Source: Austropuccinia psidii
Lineage: Eukaryota; Basidiomycota; Pucciniomycetes; Pucciniales; Sphaerophragmiaceae
Direction of reading: 5' to 3'
Length of the DNA: 64,000 nucleotides
NCBI GenBank assembly: GCA_023105745.1
Contig: JALGQZ010000007.1
Coordinates: 52,929,569-52,993,568 of the forward strand
Part shown: one piece after another, positions 55,087-64,000 of the stretch
How the letters are laid out: the number at the start of each line of letters is the position of its first letter
How positions within the stretch are numbered: position 1 is the stretch's first letter
Position numbers and translations under genes: made by a program
The notes under the pieces: generated by a model
Databases searched by the model: none
Told to the model about the DNA's origin: nothing
The model's input: the letters and a program-made list of their open reading frames with translations, nothing else

Positions 55087-57010
55087 TCCAATACTTAATC
55101 CAATTTTCTTCTATGTTTGGGTTCATAATTGCCATGACAGGATATTCCTCCCATCCTATTCTAACATAAATTGGTGAGTTGAATTCCTCCACTTGGGTCA
55201 TATTTTCATTTTTTGTGTTACATTCTTGATGTTCATTAATTGCTTTAATTTTATCTTCTTTCTGAATACTGAAGTAATTTAAATTACTGAATAATTGATT
55301 ATTCATTTTTATGTTTTGTTCTTTATGGGATGAAGGCTTATCTTCAATGAGGCTCAAGGTCTTCCTACTGGCTATAGAATCTTCAAGGCTTGGACTAATT
55401 TGGTGATTTTTCATTTGATGGGTTTCTTCTTGACTAGAATTAATATAAGATAACTCTGAACATATTTCTTCATTCTTTTGATTTTGGTTTTCAACAGGTG
55501 AATCTCTCTTAAATTGTTTTGGCATTTTCTTGTTTCTGAATTTATTGAAAAAGTTTTGGGTAAACCTGATTGGAGCACCAGAAGTCACTCTCAACAAATC
55601 CATTGGTGAAAGACTATGCTTTGGTTTTGAAAATATAGCTTCTACAAATGGTTTGTAGAGTTCAGAAACAGGTTTTTGTTCCTTAACAACATGACAGCTA
55701 TTTTTACCACACACAGGTGAGACACTGTTGAATAGCTGTTTTGGCTTTAAGCCTTCATTTTGTACTAGTTCCACTTCAATTTGAGTGGAAGCTTCCATGT
55801 TAGAGCTATGAGTATTCTCAAATTTTTGAGGGTAATTAGGTTTTAAATTATTGTTTATACTAATTTTCAATTCATTGCTAGTTACTTCAGCTTTGGAATG
55901 TTTGAGATGAATTTCTGGATTTTGTTTTATAGGTACTTGATTTTTGTTTATTCTTGGATTTTCTTGAGGTAATTCTTGAAATCTTCTGATATTACATATA
56001 TGATTTATCTTCCATTCTTCAATTTGGGTAGAATTACACAGCTCCATTCCCTTTGGTGGGTGTATATGCCATCCTTTGGTTTCTGGTGAGCATATTGGGA
56101 TGCAAAATCTTCTTCCATCAGGTTCTTTATAGCTTAGAATTTCTCCCTGATCTTGTGAATGGTCAAGCCTTATTCCATTATCAGCCAGGAAAGTTCTTCC
56201 AATGACTGTGTGAAAAGCACCTCTGGTTACAAAAAAGTGAATTCTTCTTTCATCTCCAGATGGTAATATTATGGGTGTATTTTCTGCTAAACCAACAATT
56301 GCAGTACTGTGTCCTCCTATTCCTCTGAGTTTCATGTCTAAAGTCCTCATAGCTAATCCTGCTTTGATTGATTCATTCTCAGGTATGATATTTAATTCAG
56401 CTCCAGTATCCACCAAAGCTTTGACTGTGTACTCTTTCTGACCAATAAGAATATTCATCATTCCTAGTGGGCAGTAAAAATGTATTTTATCTATGACAAT
56501 AATTTTCCCTTGAGGTAACTCTTGTTCTTCAGTGTTAATAGATTTGAGTGACATTAAATATTTCTTTTCTGTATCAGAGAGAATTTTTAATTCTTGCATA
56601 AACTTGGGTGAGATTGTGACTATTTCTTCTAAGGTGAGGTTAATTTTTTGATCCATGACCTTCTTCATCACCTTTTCAATTATTGATCCTTCTTCTTCAA
56701 TTAAAGGCCTTTTGTTTATGTCCATCTTTGGTAGTTTTATTAGAGCTTTCTTATCATTATCCTTCTCTTTAGCTGGTGTATTTGGGTTTGGTTTGGTTTG
56801 TTCTGGTGGCTTAACAACCTCTTCTGGTTTTGATGACTTATATTTTGTGGGTATTATGACCTTTTCTTCTTCAGCTTCTTCTCCTTCAATTAATCCTCCA
56901 GGAATACTTGTCTTCTTCTTTATAGTGTCTTTGGGTTGAATAGTCTCTTCTTGAGGGAAGGTGTTGGGCTTTAGATTTCTCTTGGTTTTTAATCCTTTGC
57001 TTTGTGTTCC
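55052..57010 (-). pseudogene. Gyp-C ORF2: protease protein
   Basis: 558-codon frame from ATG 56725, open upstream to about 57010, overlapping gag in another frame. In the upstream part TSIPGGLIEGEEAEEEKVII is typical of the linker to Gag. The retropepsin is at residues 75-190 of the ATG form: VKALVDTGAELNIIPE (Asp106-Thr-Gly), IVGLAENTPIILPSGDERRI (flap region), FHTVIGRTFLADNGIRL (second motif). A long Asn/Glu/Lys-rich tail with a Cys/His pair follows (CGKNSCH). At the end IYVRIGWEEYPVMAIMNP starts a second protease-like fold without the catalytic triad. The catalytic motif of the first domain looks intact. The step from gag needs a frame change. Confidence 0.75.
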
Positions 57011-58348
57011 TCAAGCCATAGGCATACCCAAAAGGTTCTTCTAATCCTGTTGAAATGCATGGTGGTTCCCAATCACCCCAATTATCCATTGATATAAAAG
57101 CAGTTGATTTTTCCTTTTGCTTTTGCTCCTCCTCTCTGTTCTTTTCCTCTAACTTTCTTTTGAGTTCCTCTTGCTCCTTCTGAAATTCCCTAACTAAATA
57201 TTTTGGTGGAAATTTTCCATCATTGGGGACCCTTTCCCAGTTGGGATATAAATAATTAAAACCTTGTCTGATAACCAATTTCTTGTTTTGATCTTCAATA
57301 AGCTCATTACATCTTCCTGTGGAGTGTCCTTCTTCTGAAAAGTAATAACATCTAACAAATGGCTTTGGTGCATTCTGTGCTGGAACATAAGGTACACTTC
57401 TGTTTGGTGGTGGAGAAACATTATCTCTTGGTCTGAATCCTTGATTGTTTGACTGAGGGTTATTAATTATTTTCTTTTGGGGTGTAGCCACATTAGTCAA
57501 TTCATTTAATTGATCCATGAACTGTTTAACATCTTCATTTTCAGCAGGTGCTGCATCCTTGACTACTTCCCTTTGTTCTTTCAAGGTTTTTGTAAGTTCT
57601 TTCATTTTCTTGAGGGCTTCTTGCATTCCTGGAAATATCTCTTCCTTGAATTGAACCCTTCTTTCCTTATTTTTTGATTCTTTTTGTTCAGATATTCTTG
57701 GAGGTGAAAGTCTTTTAGTGACTAATATCCTTGCTTCCAATTCCTGTTCAATGTACTTCTTCAATATCTTCATTGGTGGTATTAGATATCCTCCATCTTC
57801 TGCTCTAACCATGACATTCTCCTTTATCATTTCTTTACTGATAGCTCCCTTTATGTCTGCAGAGAGACAGTCAAAAAAATCTTCATGAAACATATTCTCT
57901 TGAGGAATATATTTATATCTAAGAAGATAAGTAATGATAGTTTCATACTCCCCTATAAACCTTTTATATTGTGAGAGAGTACTAATTCCTCCTGCAGCTC
58001 GAGTTTCATTGAATAAATTGATAAGTGAGTCCTTCCTATATCTTCCTTCTGGTTCAACTCTTCCCCATTTAGTTATAAGGTCTTTCTTTAGTTGACTCCA
58101 GTTTCCTTCTTCACGACCTGGCATAGCTTCTATAGCATCACTTATTTTTGAATCAGTTGTCCAAAATGCCATCTGCATTGCTAAATCTTCTTCTCTAGCT
58201 CCTTCAATCTGAGCTATCCTTTCTACTTTGCTGATAAATTTTTCTACTTCTTCTCCATTGAAATTTAGGTTATAATCTTTAGCTTTGATTTTAACAACAG
58301 GCCTTTCCTGTCTAACTATTTGATGTTGCAAGGGACTTGGATTTGTAG
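56886..58348 (-). pseudogene. gag: Gyp-C Gag
   Basis: Open frame of about 485 codons. The capsid-like part has NFNGEEVEKFISKVERIAQI, AMQMAFWTTDSKI, WSQLKKDLITKWGRVEPE (retrotrans_gag pattern), FIGEYETIITYLLRYKYIPQ and ADIKGAISKEM. The zinc knuckle reads CYYFSEEGHSTGRC: CX2CX4HX4C with the second Cys changed to Phe. A Lys/Glu helix follows (EFQKEQEELKRKLEEKNREE). There is no ATG at the front: the frame is open through LQHQIV... back into the LTR (58349), and the first Met is far inside (AMQM). Start by splicing or from the LTR is possible. Confidence 0.8.
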
Positions 58349-60675
58349 TGTGGGAACTCCTCTGCGTGTGGGATAAAATGAGGCAGTACCTGGAAGGGGA
58401 AATTACAAGAAAACAGTTTTTAATTGCTGTTTGAGACTTGTAACCCTTGCTCTGATCGTGTGCTAGAATAATCTAGACTGCCCTTCCTAATATGCTAAGT
58501 TATCTTTACTGAGTTCACCAAATCAATTTTATTATTGATAGTGGCTTGATCAGAAAATATTAGACTCAACAATCTCTAATCAGACTTTGCTCTACTCAAA
58601 ACAATGGTTATTTAAAACCTTAACAAATAAATTCTTTTTAAAACTTTCAGTAGGCTGAGTGGATTCCACCAGATGATAGTACAACAATATATAAAGTAAT
58701 ATAATAACTAAAATAAATAAAAAAAATAACAGGAAACACTATCTTCTAATACAAAACCACAAAATATTCTTTTCTTGATAATTCTTTAATAGATATAGAA
58801 ACTAATAGCTAGGATAACAACAATCTTCAATTCTCTGAAATAATAAACTTGAATGGGATAAAAATATATTTCAAGCCCTTATGATGTGATGGATGGGATA
58901 ATACTCTAATAATGGTTAATAATATAGCATAATATGGGTAGTTTAAGGTTATATTTTGTGTTTTGATTTAATAATAGATTATATGATCTCTTCTGGTTTT
59001 CTGATAATAATAATATCTAATTGTTATAGTTTCAATATTAATTTGAACCAAACACTAATGTATTTAATTTTATTTTGTTCCTTGATGATAATTTATTAGG
59101 GATTACCCAATAAATACAAATCCACTTTTATTTTAAAAGTAGTAAAATTACTTTGGTTGTGCAGGTTTTGTTTTAAAACAAGCAAAATTACTTTCTTTGA
59201 GGAAGTTTTCAACAAAAACTAGCCCAAAACTAATTATAATGGTTAGGTTTTATTTTAAAGCCTAAAAAATTACTTTGGTTTGATGGTTTTATTTTAAAAC
59301 TCTCTAAAAATTACTTTTAAGGATTTAAACACTAAACTCCAGAGACGCCTTGCTCATGAGCTTCAAGCTTTAAGATCCTAATTAAATAAGGCACTAGTCT
59401 ACCTGCTAGTAAGGGATGAATTAAAGTCTTTTCACACTATTGGTTCTCTTGATCTATTTCAACAACGAACCTCAGTTACTAGGCTTAATTTATCAAAATT
59501 TCTAGTATACCTCCTAGAAGAGGGATCAGAAAAAATAAATTGAATTTACAATTTCTAGATGGGGAAAAGGGAAAAAGTAGGAGAGAGGGCCTCTATTTAT
59601 ATCCGTGGGGCCCTCCTAAGGAGTGCAAAAAAGAAGGGACTTAGAAATTTTCAGCCCCTGGTGGCTGTGCAAAGCTGTGCAAACTTTAATTGTGGATTTT
59701 AAGTGCAATGTGTTGTGACGTGACACGAGTCTGGATTTCTGACCAATCAGATTGCTTCACTTGACTTTTCCTAATGACGTGACGTGTTTCTGACCAATCA
59801 GATCCATTCATTCTTATCTCTCCCATTTACATGTGACATGTGGCTGTGTAATACAGTTTAAACCTTAATTTCTGGCCCTGGAACCCTTATCTCCATGTAT
59901 TACTCAATTGATTACTAATCTGTCAGCTGATTTTCCTGTATCTTAGTTTTCTGCCTTCCTGTATTACTCATTGACCTATATTACCTGTATTACCTGTATT
60001 CTTCCTGAAAATTCCTAAATCTTTTATATTCCTTCCAAAATTCAGTCCCACTCTTCATCTCTGCAGCTTCAATGAGAAATTTGGGGGTTACATTAACAGA
60101 AAAGCTGATGTAATATGGCCTTTCCAATTCAGCAATAAATTATTTTGGTCTTCAAAAATTAATCATTTAATTATCTAAAGGAACTCAATGATGCTTATCC
60201 TCTCTTTGGGTGGTTCATAACAGCAAAAACACATGAAATTTCCCAAAATTGATACTTCAAAAGTGTTTTGTTCCACACCTTGAATCTTCTATGTCCCCTA
60301 TGATGTCTACAACTCTGCTCTTTATTAATTGGCATCCTCATTGTGACTCTGATTATATTAATCACCCAATTGCTTATATTTAAGCATATTAAAAAAAAAA
60401 TATTAAAAAGAATTATTTACAGAGAAAATTGAAAAATGTCTTTGATTTGGGTACTGTCCATCACAATTATGTGTTGGATAGTGCAGTGGGGTGACACTGG
60501 AAGAGCAAACCTGTGGTCAATTTTCCTTAATGAATATATCATTTGTGTTATTCCATGTTTATTTTACTGTTACTTTTCCTCAAAGGTGATTTCATACTAT
60601 TGATATCCTCTTTTATATAAATAATTACCATAAAATTAAAAAATTTATTCAGCTGAACTGTCATGGTATACCACA
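58349..60675 (-). mobile_element. Gyp-C LTR, long version, shared by two elements
   Basis: 2327 bp, plus strand TGTGGGAACTCCTC...GGTATACCACA. It is the 5' LTR of the gag-bearing element on its left. On its right end it is followed by a PPT-like CCCCCTCTCC, so it is also the 3' LTR of the element at 60676-64000. Compared with 50910-51921 it has about 1.3 kb more. Confidence 0.8.
59592..59798 (-). promoter_or_regulatory. Promoter of the Gyp-C LTR
   Basis: TATA box in sense GATATAAATAGAGG (59592-59605). About 140-190 bp upstream are two identical TTTCTGACCAATCAGAT blocks (59736-59752 and 59787-59803) with CCAAT at 59743 and 59794, interleaved with TGACGTGAC sites (59716-59724, 59774-59782). CCAAT boxes bind the HAP/NF-Y complex; TGACGT is the CREB/ATF core. 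The short LTR at 50910 keeps the TATA but lacks the CCAAT/CRE block. Confidence 0.55.
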
Positions 60676-61037
60676 TCCCCCTCTCCATTTAATGCTGTCC
60701 CCAGCATTCCAAGTGAAGCTGAATGAATTATACTATGACATCCGCAATATAGTCCTTTGATGTTCTACTACTATTCTCTTCCTATCCATAATTTAATATA
60801 TCCAGTGCATGAAAAAAAAAAGAAATGATCCCCTTAAATAATTTCCACTAATACCCCAAAACTTAACATCATAAGGTGTGATGTAAAGAAACAAGCACCA
60901 CCCCTTATTCTTTATATGTTTTCATTACAAATAACAGGTCAACCATAACAATGATACTAATACATAAAAAAAACAAATTATAACACCAAACATAAAAGAT
61001 ATCCCTTCATTAGCATATCCTCTTTTCTTTTGAGAAT

Positions 61038-61064
61038 AGAGGGGTTGAAACCCCTCTCCATTTA
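61038..61064 (-). repeat. Inverted repeat next to a PPT-like motif
   Basis: AGAGGGGTT-GA-AACCCCTCT (61038-61057), a perfect 9-bp stem, directly followed by CCATTTAAA. The left element has a degenerate form at 52574-52593 (AGAAGGGTTTCAACCCCTCT). Confidence 0.5.
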
Positions 61065-61429
61065 AAAAAAATAATCATAGCCTCTTCCAAAACAAACTAC
61101 ATCAGACTTCAATCCAAAACAAACACAAGGTATATCCCTTTTACTCTAACAAAAGAGAATCTTCATGAAATATCCATAGAAAATGAGAAAGTATATAAAA
61201 AAACAATGATGCAGTTTTATGTCTTGCTCAGGACCTTTATATTTATGGAAAGGGTAACATACCCCTCTCCATTTGATAAAAAAAACCATATGTATATCCA
61301 ATAAAAAGAAAACAGCTGAACACTCTAACATTGATACTCCAAGTCTTTCTTATCTTTCTTATTACCCTTGATATGGATTAATACTTCTTTTTTATATTGT
61401 TATTGTTCATACTCAAGAGAATCTTTAAC

Positions 61430-61625
61430 TTTAAATAGCGCCCTGACACTATATAGTGGTCGTCACCAAGGACATAACTTTAATCAACTCAAAGTTATTT
61501 CCCCTCATCAGACTATGTCTGACCTTGGCTGCTTAGAGTATGTGCTTATCAATATGAATTTACACCTAGTCTGCCGGTCCAAGTACCACCTAATGCAGGG
61601 AGGCCATTAAAGATCATCAATTTCT
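61430..61625. other. Composition outlier, unidentified
   Basis: About 190 bp of balanced composition in an A/T-rich setting, from AGCGCCCTGACACTATA through CCTTGGCTGCTTAGAG and TCTGCCGGTCCAAGTACCAC to AGGGAGGCCATTAAAG. The plus-strand frame 61368-61610 is open (ESLTLNSALTLYSGRHQGHN, then FNQLKVISPHQTMSDLGCLE) but matches nothing I know; RNA or gene-fragment origin are equally open. Confidence 0.3.
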
Positions 61626-62011
61626 GAATCAATAATGTCTACAAACTCAAAGTTATAAATGAATCAAAGCTTGTGAAGAAGATTTGAAAAGCTTATTGCA
61701 GTAATGTATGTAGAGTGCTTTTAAATATTAAATAGAATAAAAAATAATGTTTATGTAATAGAAGCTTCAAAAGTTCCCCTTTTGCAGATGAAGGGATAAA
61801 TAAAATATATATATCTAAATACAACATAATTGTAAAAAAGAAAACTGATAAATTAAATGAGTCATGAGGACCAAATGGAATAGAAATTAAAACAACAGTT
61901 TAGAGTCTTGTTTAGGACTAAAGTGAGGGTAAACAGCACCCTCCTTTTATATTCTTTTTCAGTATTTTAAGCCCACCTTAATTCCATTTTATCAAAATGC
62001 AGAAAAAAAAT

Positions 62012-62107
62012 CTGACCAATCACAAAAAATGTCGAATCCTGACCAATTAAATACCATAATTGAATTCTGACCAATCAGAAATCATACACAGATCCTGACC
62101 AATCAAA
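62012..62107 (+). repeat. Four CTGACCAAT units at 27-28 bp spacing
   Basis: CCAAT at 62016, 62043, 62071 and 62099, each preceded by CTGA or TGA and three of them followed by CA. A fifth, degenerate CCAACCCATC lies at 62131. Same core as the CCAAT blocks in the Gyp-C LTR. Confidence 0.65.
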
Positions 62108-62311
62108 ATTCAGTAACCTGAAATTAAATTCCAACCCATCACAAAACACTAGTACTAAGTATTAAATTTTTTTTTATCCCAATTTCTATTTTTCTTTTTT
62201 TTCAAAAATAAAAATAAAAATAGAACAATTAGAATAATGAATTTTTGATTATTCAATATTACTCTTTCCTAATATTGAGTTGTAATTTAATCATTAATTT
62301 ATTCTTTTACA

Positions 62312-63190
62312 TTTCGCTTCCACTACCAAACTAACTGCAAACATCTAAACTATCAATTTTCAACCTTACTCCATCAATTCATCATGAAAATCACCCAAAA
62401 TAATCACTTTTTCAATTCAAACTGTTCAGGATAGGTTGCTGGAGTTAAAGTAAGTTAGTATATTTATATCTAATTATTTTTGAAGTCGCTTCAACATAGG
62501 AGAGAATAAAACTATTATTAATTTATTATTTTCAACTTGTTGGTAGGTTTTCAATTGAAAAATATCAGAAAAACAAAATAATAATAATCAATAATAGGAT
62601 AATCAACAATACTACTATATGATTAGTTAAGTAATCTCATTCATTTTAGATCTTAAATCATTTCGCTTCAGAGCTAATATTAATAAAACAACTTCTATTT
62701 ATCCATTTTTTTATCATTCAGCTAGATATAGAATAAATTTAATATCTGAGCACTTCAATTACTGATAGTACCTATGATGAGTTGAATGATTGAGTATGTG
62801 TTTTTATTCAATGTTTGGTTTTATTTGGTTCGCTTGGAAGCTAATGATAATTAAAAATAAATAAAATCATTATAATTTGACTACTTCTCCAGTAATCCAG
62901 CAAACAATTTAGGTAGAGCATTAATTTTGAAGATTGTTCAAAATGAGCAGAGAAAAAAAAATAATGATTATGTAGGTTGATCTATTTGTTTCATAATATT
63001 ATTAACTTCGCTTCCACTATAAAACTAATTGAAACCAAATCATCTTGTAATAATTCATTAGTTTTATCATATGGGAAAGAATTAATTCAGTATTTTCTAA
63101 TCATGAGTAAAATAATAATGATGAAAAGTTGAAAAATAATAAAGTGAGGTGATTTCTTTATTTCTTATGATTATTCATTTCGTGTTAGAA
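62312..63190 (+). repeat. Phased TCGCTT motif, period about 173 bp
   Basis: TTCGCTTCC (CG at 62315), TCGCTTCA (62487), TTCGCTTCA (62664), TTCGCTTGG (62831), TTCGCTTCC (63009) and a weaker TTCGTGTT (63181). Steps are 172, 177, 167, 178 and 172 bp. The first and fifth units share a longer block (TTCGCTTCCACTA, then AAACTAA). The rest of each unit has diverged strongly, so this is an old tandem array or a set of conserved sites. Confidence 0.6.
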
Positions 63191-63599
63191 GGAAATCACT
63201 TTATTCATAATTTAGTTATTTTTATGACAGATTAGAGCTTGATTATATTGAAAAAAACTCAATTTAATGAAGTAAAAAAAATATTTTTTTAAAAAAAAAA
63301 ACTTGAAGCAAAGCTGTGCTGAAAAAAAATAAAATAAAAATAAAAATATAATAAAATAGAGTAGAATAAAATGAAAAAAAATGATCAAAATAATTTGATT
63401 GTGTAACATAGGTAAAAAAAATCAAATGTCCCAACTAAATCAATAAGAAAAAAAATAATAAAAATAAAACCAAATAAAAAAAACACAATGAATCCATAAT
63501 TAAATAAATGATTCATAACAATTAATACAGGACAATAAACTACATGATAAGTATAAGAGACAAAACAATATATATGTATATTGTAATAGAGTAAATGGG

Positions 63600-64000
63600 T
63601 TAACATATGATACTCCTCTGAGGCTTAAACTTTGATCCCCTTTTGGATTTATGTCTTTCAAATTTAAAAGACATTTCACTTTTAAATTTATGATTAAAGA
63701 AATTATATAATTGTTTTTTAATTTTATGCTTGAGAACTCTGAGAGGAAGAGGAATTTTCTCTTGAGGATTATTATAAGTAAGTATGAGATTAACTTCAAT
63801 TTTATTTCTTGAGGTATGTTCATTATTTTGATTTCTGATAGAGAATTTTCTGGTTTTTGTATTCCTAGTGACTTTTCTTTCTCTAGAAATATGGATTGGT
63901 TGAGCCAAAGTGTTATCATGTAGAATTCCAGACATATGGCCTGAAGGAATGTTATTTTCTTGTGGAAGTTGAGAGTTATTCAACTCTAATCTCTGGGCCA
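63600..64000 (-). pseudogene. ORF3 homologue of the second Gyp-C, C-terminal end
   Basis: The frame is open from the window edge to a stop at 63600. The first codon of the nominal frame (63981-63983) is TTG, so the true start lies further right. Residues about 62-115 (NKIEVNLILTYNN, IPLPLRVLKHKIKKQLYNFF, NHKFKSEMSFKFERHKSK) align with 53560-53790 of the left element. The shared skeleton is V-x-L-x-L, P-L-x-L, K-I-x-K, F-x-N-x-K-F and a basic end. Upstream is a basic stretch RKVTRNTKTRKFS. Product unknown. No start, not testable for intactness. Confidence 0.6.

Larger units (their letters stand above)
60676..64000 (-). mobile_element. Second Gyp-C element, 3' portion, runs off the right edge
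   Basis: From the shared LTR rightward (upstream in sense): polypurine tract, 2.9 kb of non-coding AT-rich DNA, then the C-terminal domain of an ORF3 homologue. Shared with the left element: the PPT block, the GATGCAGTTT...AGGACC block and CCCCTCTCCATTT motifs. Again there is no RT or integrase between the last ORF and the LTR. Confidence 0.7.

Noticed and set aside
56886..58331. Gag start at 58331
   Set aside because: The codon there is TTG and the frame goes on upstream; no ATG supports a start at this place.
62312..63190. Phased TCGCTT motif read as a CRISPR-like array
   Set aside because: Units are about 173 bp, only 6-9 bp are shared and the spacers are not unique inserts; it is a decayed tandem array or phased site set.
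1..64000. CRISPR arrays, tRNA, rRNA, telomere or bacterial operon signals
   Set aside because: None seen on either strand; the repeats present are LTRs, leader duplications and simple AT sequence.

Overview
The window is a transposon graveyard from an AT-rich, CpG-poor eukaryotic genome. I see no intact host gene, tRNA, rRNA or CRISPR array. The coding matter is Ty3/Gypsy-type LTR retrotransposons, several ending in a chromodomain, plus one Ty1/Copia element and a broken TNP2-like (CACTA-type) transposase gene. The wording of the Gag and Pol proteins, the very long LTRs (about 1.4-2.3 kb) and the TNP2 gene resemble repeat proteins I know from rust fungi (Pucciniales), particularly the bloated Austropuccinia type. 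That placement is recognition from memory, not a search.

Families are named Gyp-A to Gyp-F, LTR-G and Cop-1. From left to right: 1-556 is the end of a Gyp-C LTR inside a plus-strand Gyp-B LTR (557-1537), itself inside Gyp-A (1538-6966, minus). 6967-8087 is the first half of the TNP2-like pseudogene. 8088-33670 is Gyp-D (plus), which split that gene. Cop-1 (14029-19163, duplication AAAAG) and Gyp-E (20530-33320, duplication ACTCT) sit inside Gyp-D. Gyp-E in turn carries a solo LTR-G (24036-25428, GTAGC) and a solo Gyp-F LTR (31667-33104, TAGAG). The transposase gene resumes at 33671-33996. It is then cut by Gyp-F (33997-50909), which holds a complete Gyp-B (36617-47192, minus, GGAAG) and a Gyp-E-type solo LTR (48859-50633). 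The right part (50910-64000, minus) is two Gyp-C elements in tandem that share an LTR.

The boundaries come from TG...CA ends, exact target-site duplications and resumption of the interrupted reading frame on the far side. Insertion order follows: transposase gene, then Gyp-A, Gyp-D and Gyp-F, then Cop-1, Gyp-E, Gyp-B and Gyp-C, then the solo LTRs. All autonomous-type elements are dead through frameshifts, stops and lost catalytic residues. Gyp-B is the best preserved: LTRs, primer-binding site, polypurine tract, gag, protease, RT, RNase H, integrase and chromodomain are all present, with about ten visible lesions.

The most unusual object is Gyp-C. It encodes Gag and a protease, then a long acidic protein with SUMO-interacting-motif-like sequences and a conserved basic C-terminal domain, but no reverse transcriptase or integrase. 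In their place lies 1.6-2.9 kb of AT-rich non-coding DNA with phased motifs, including a CCAAT series at about 28-bp steps and a TCGCTT motif at about 173-bp steps.
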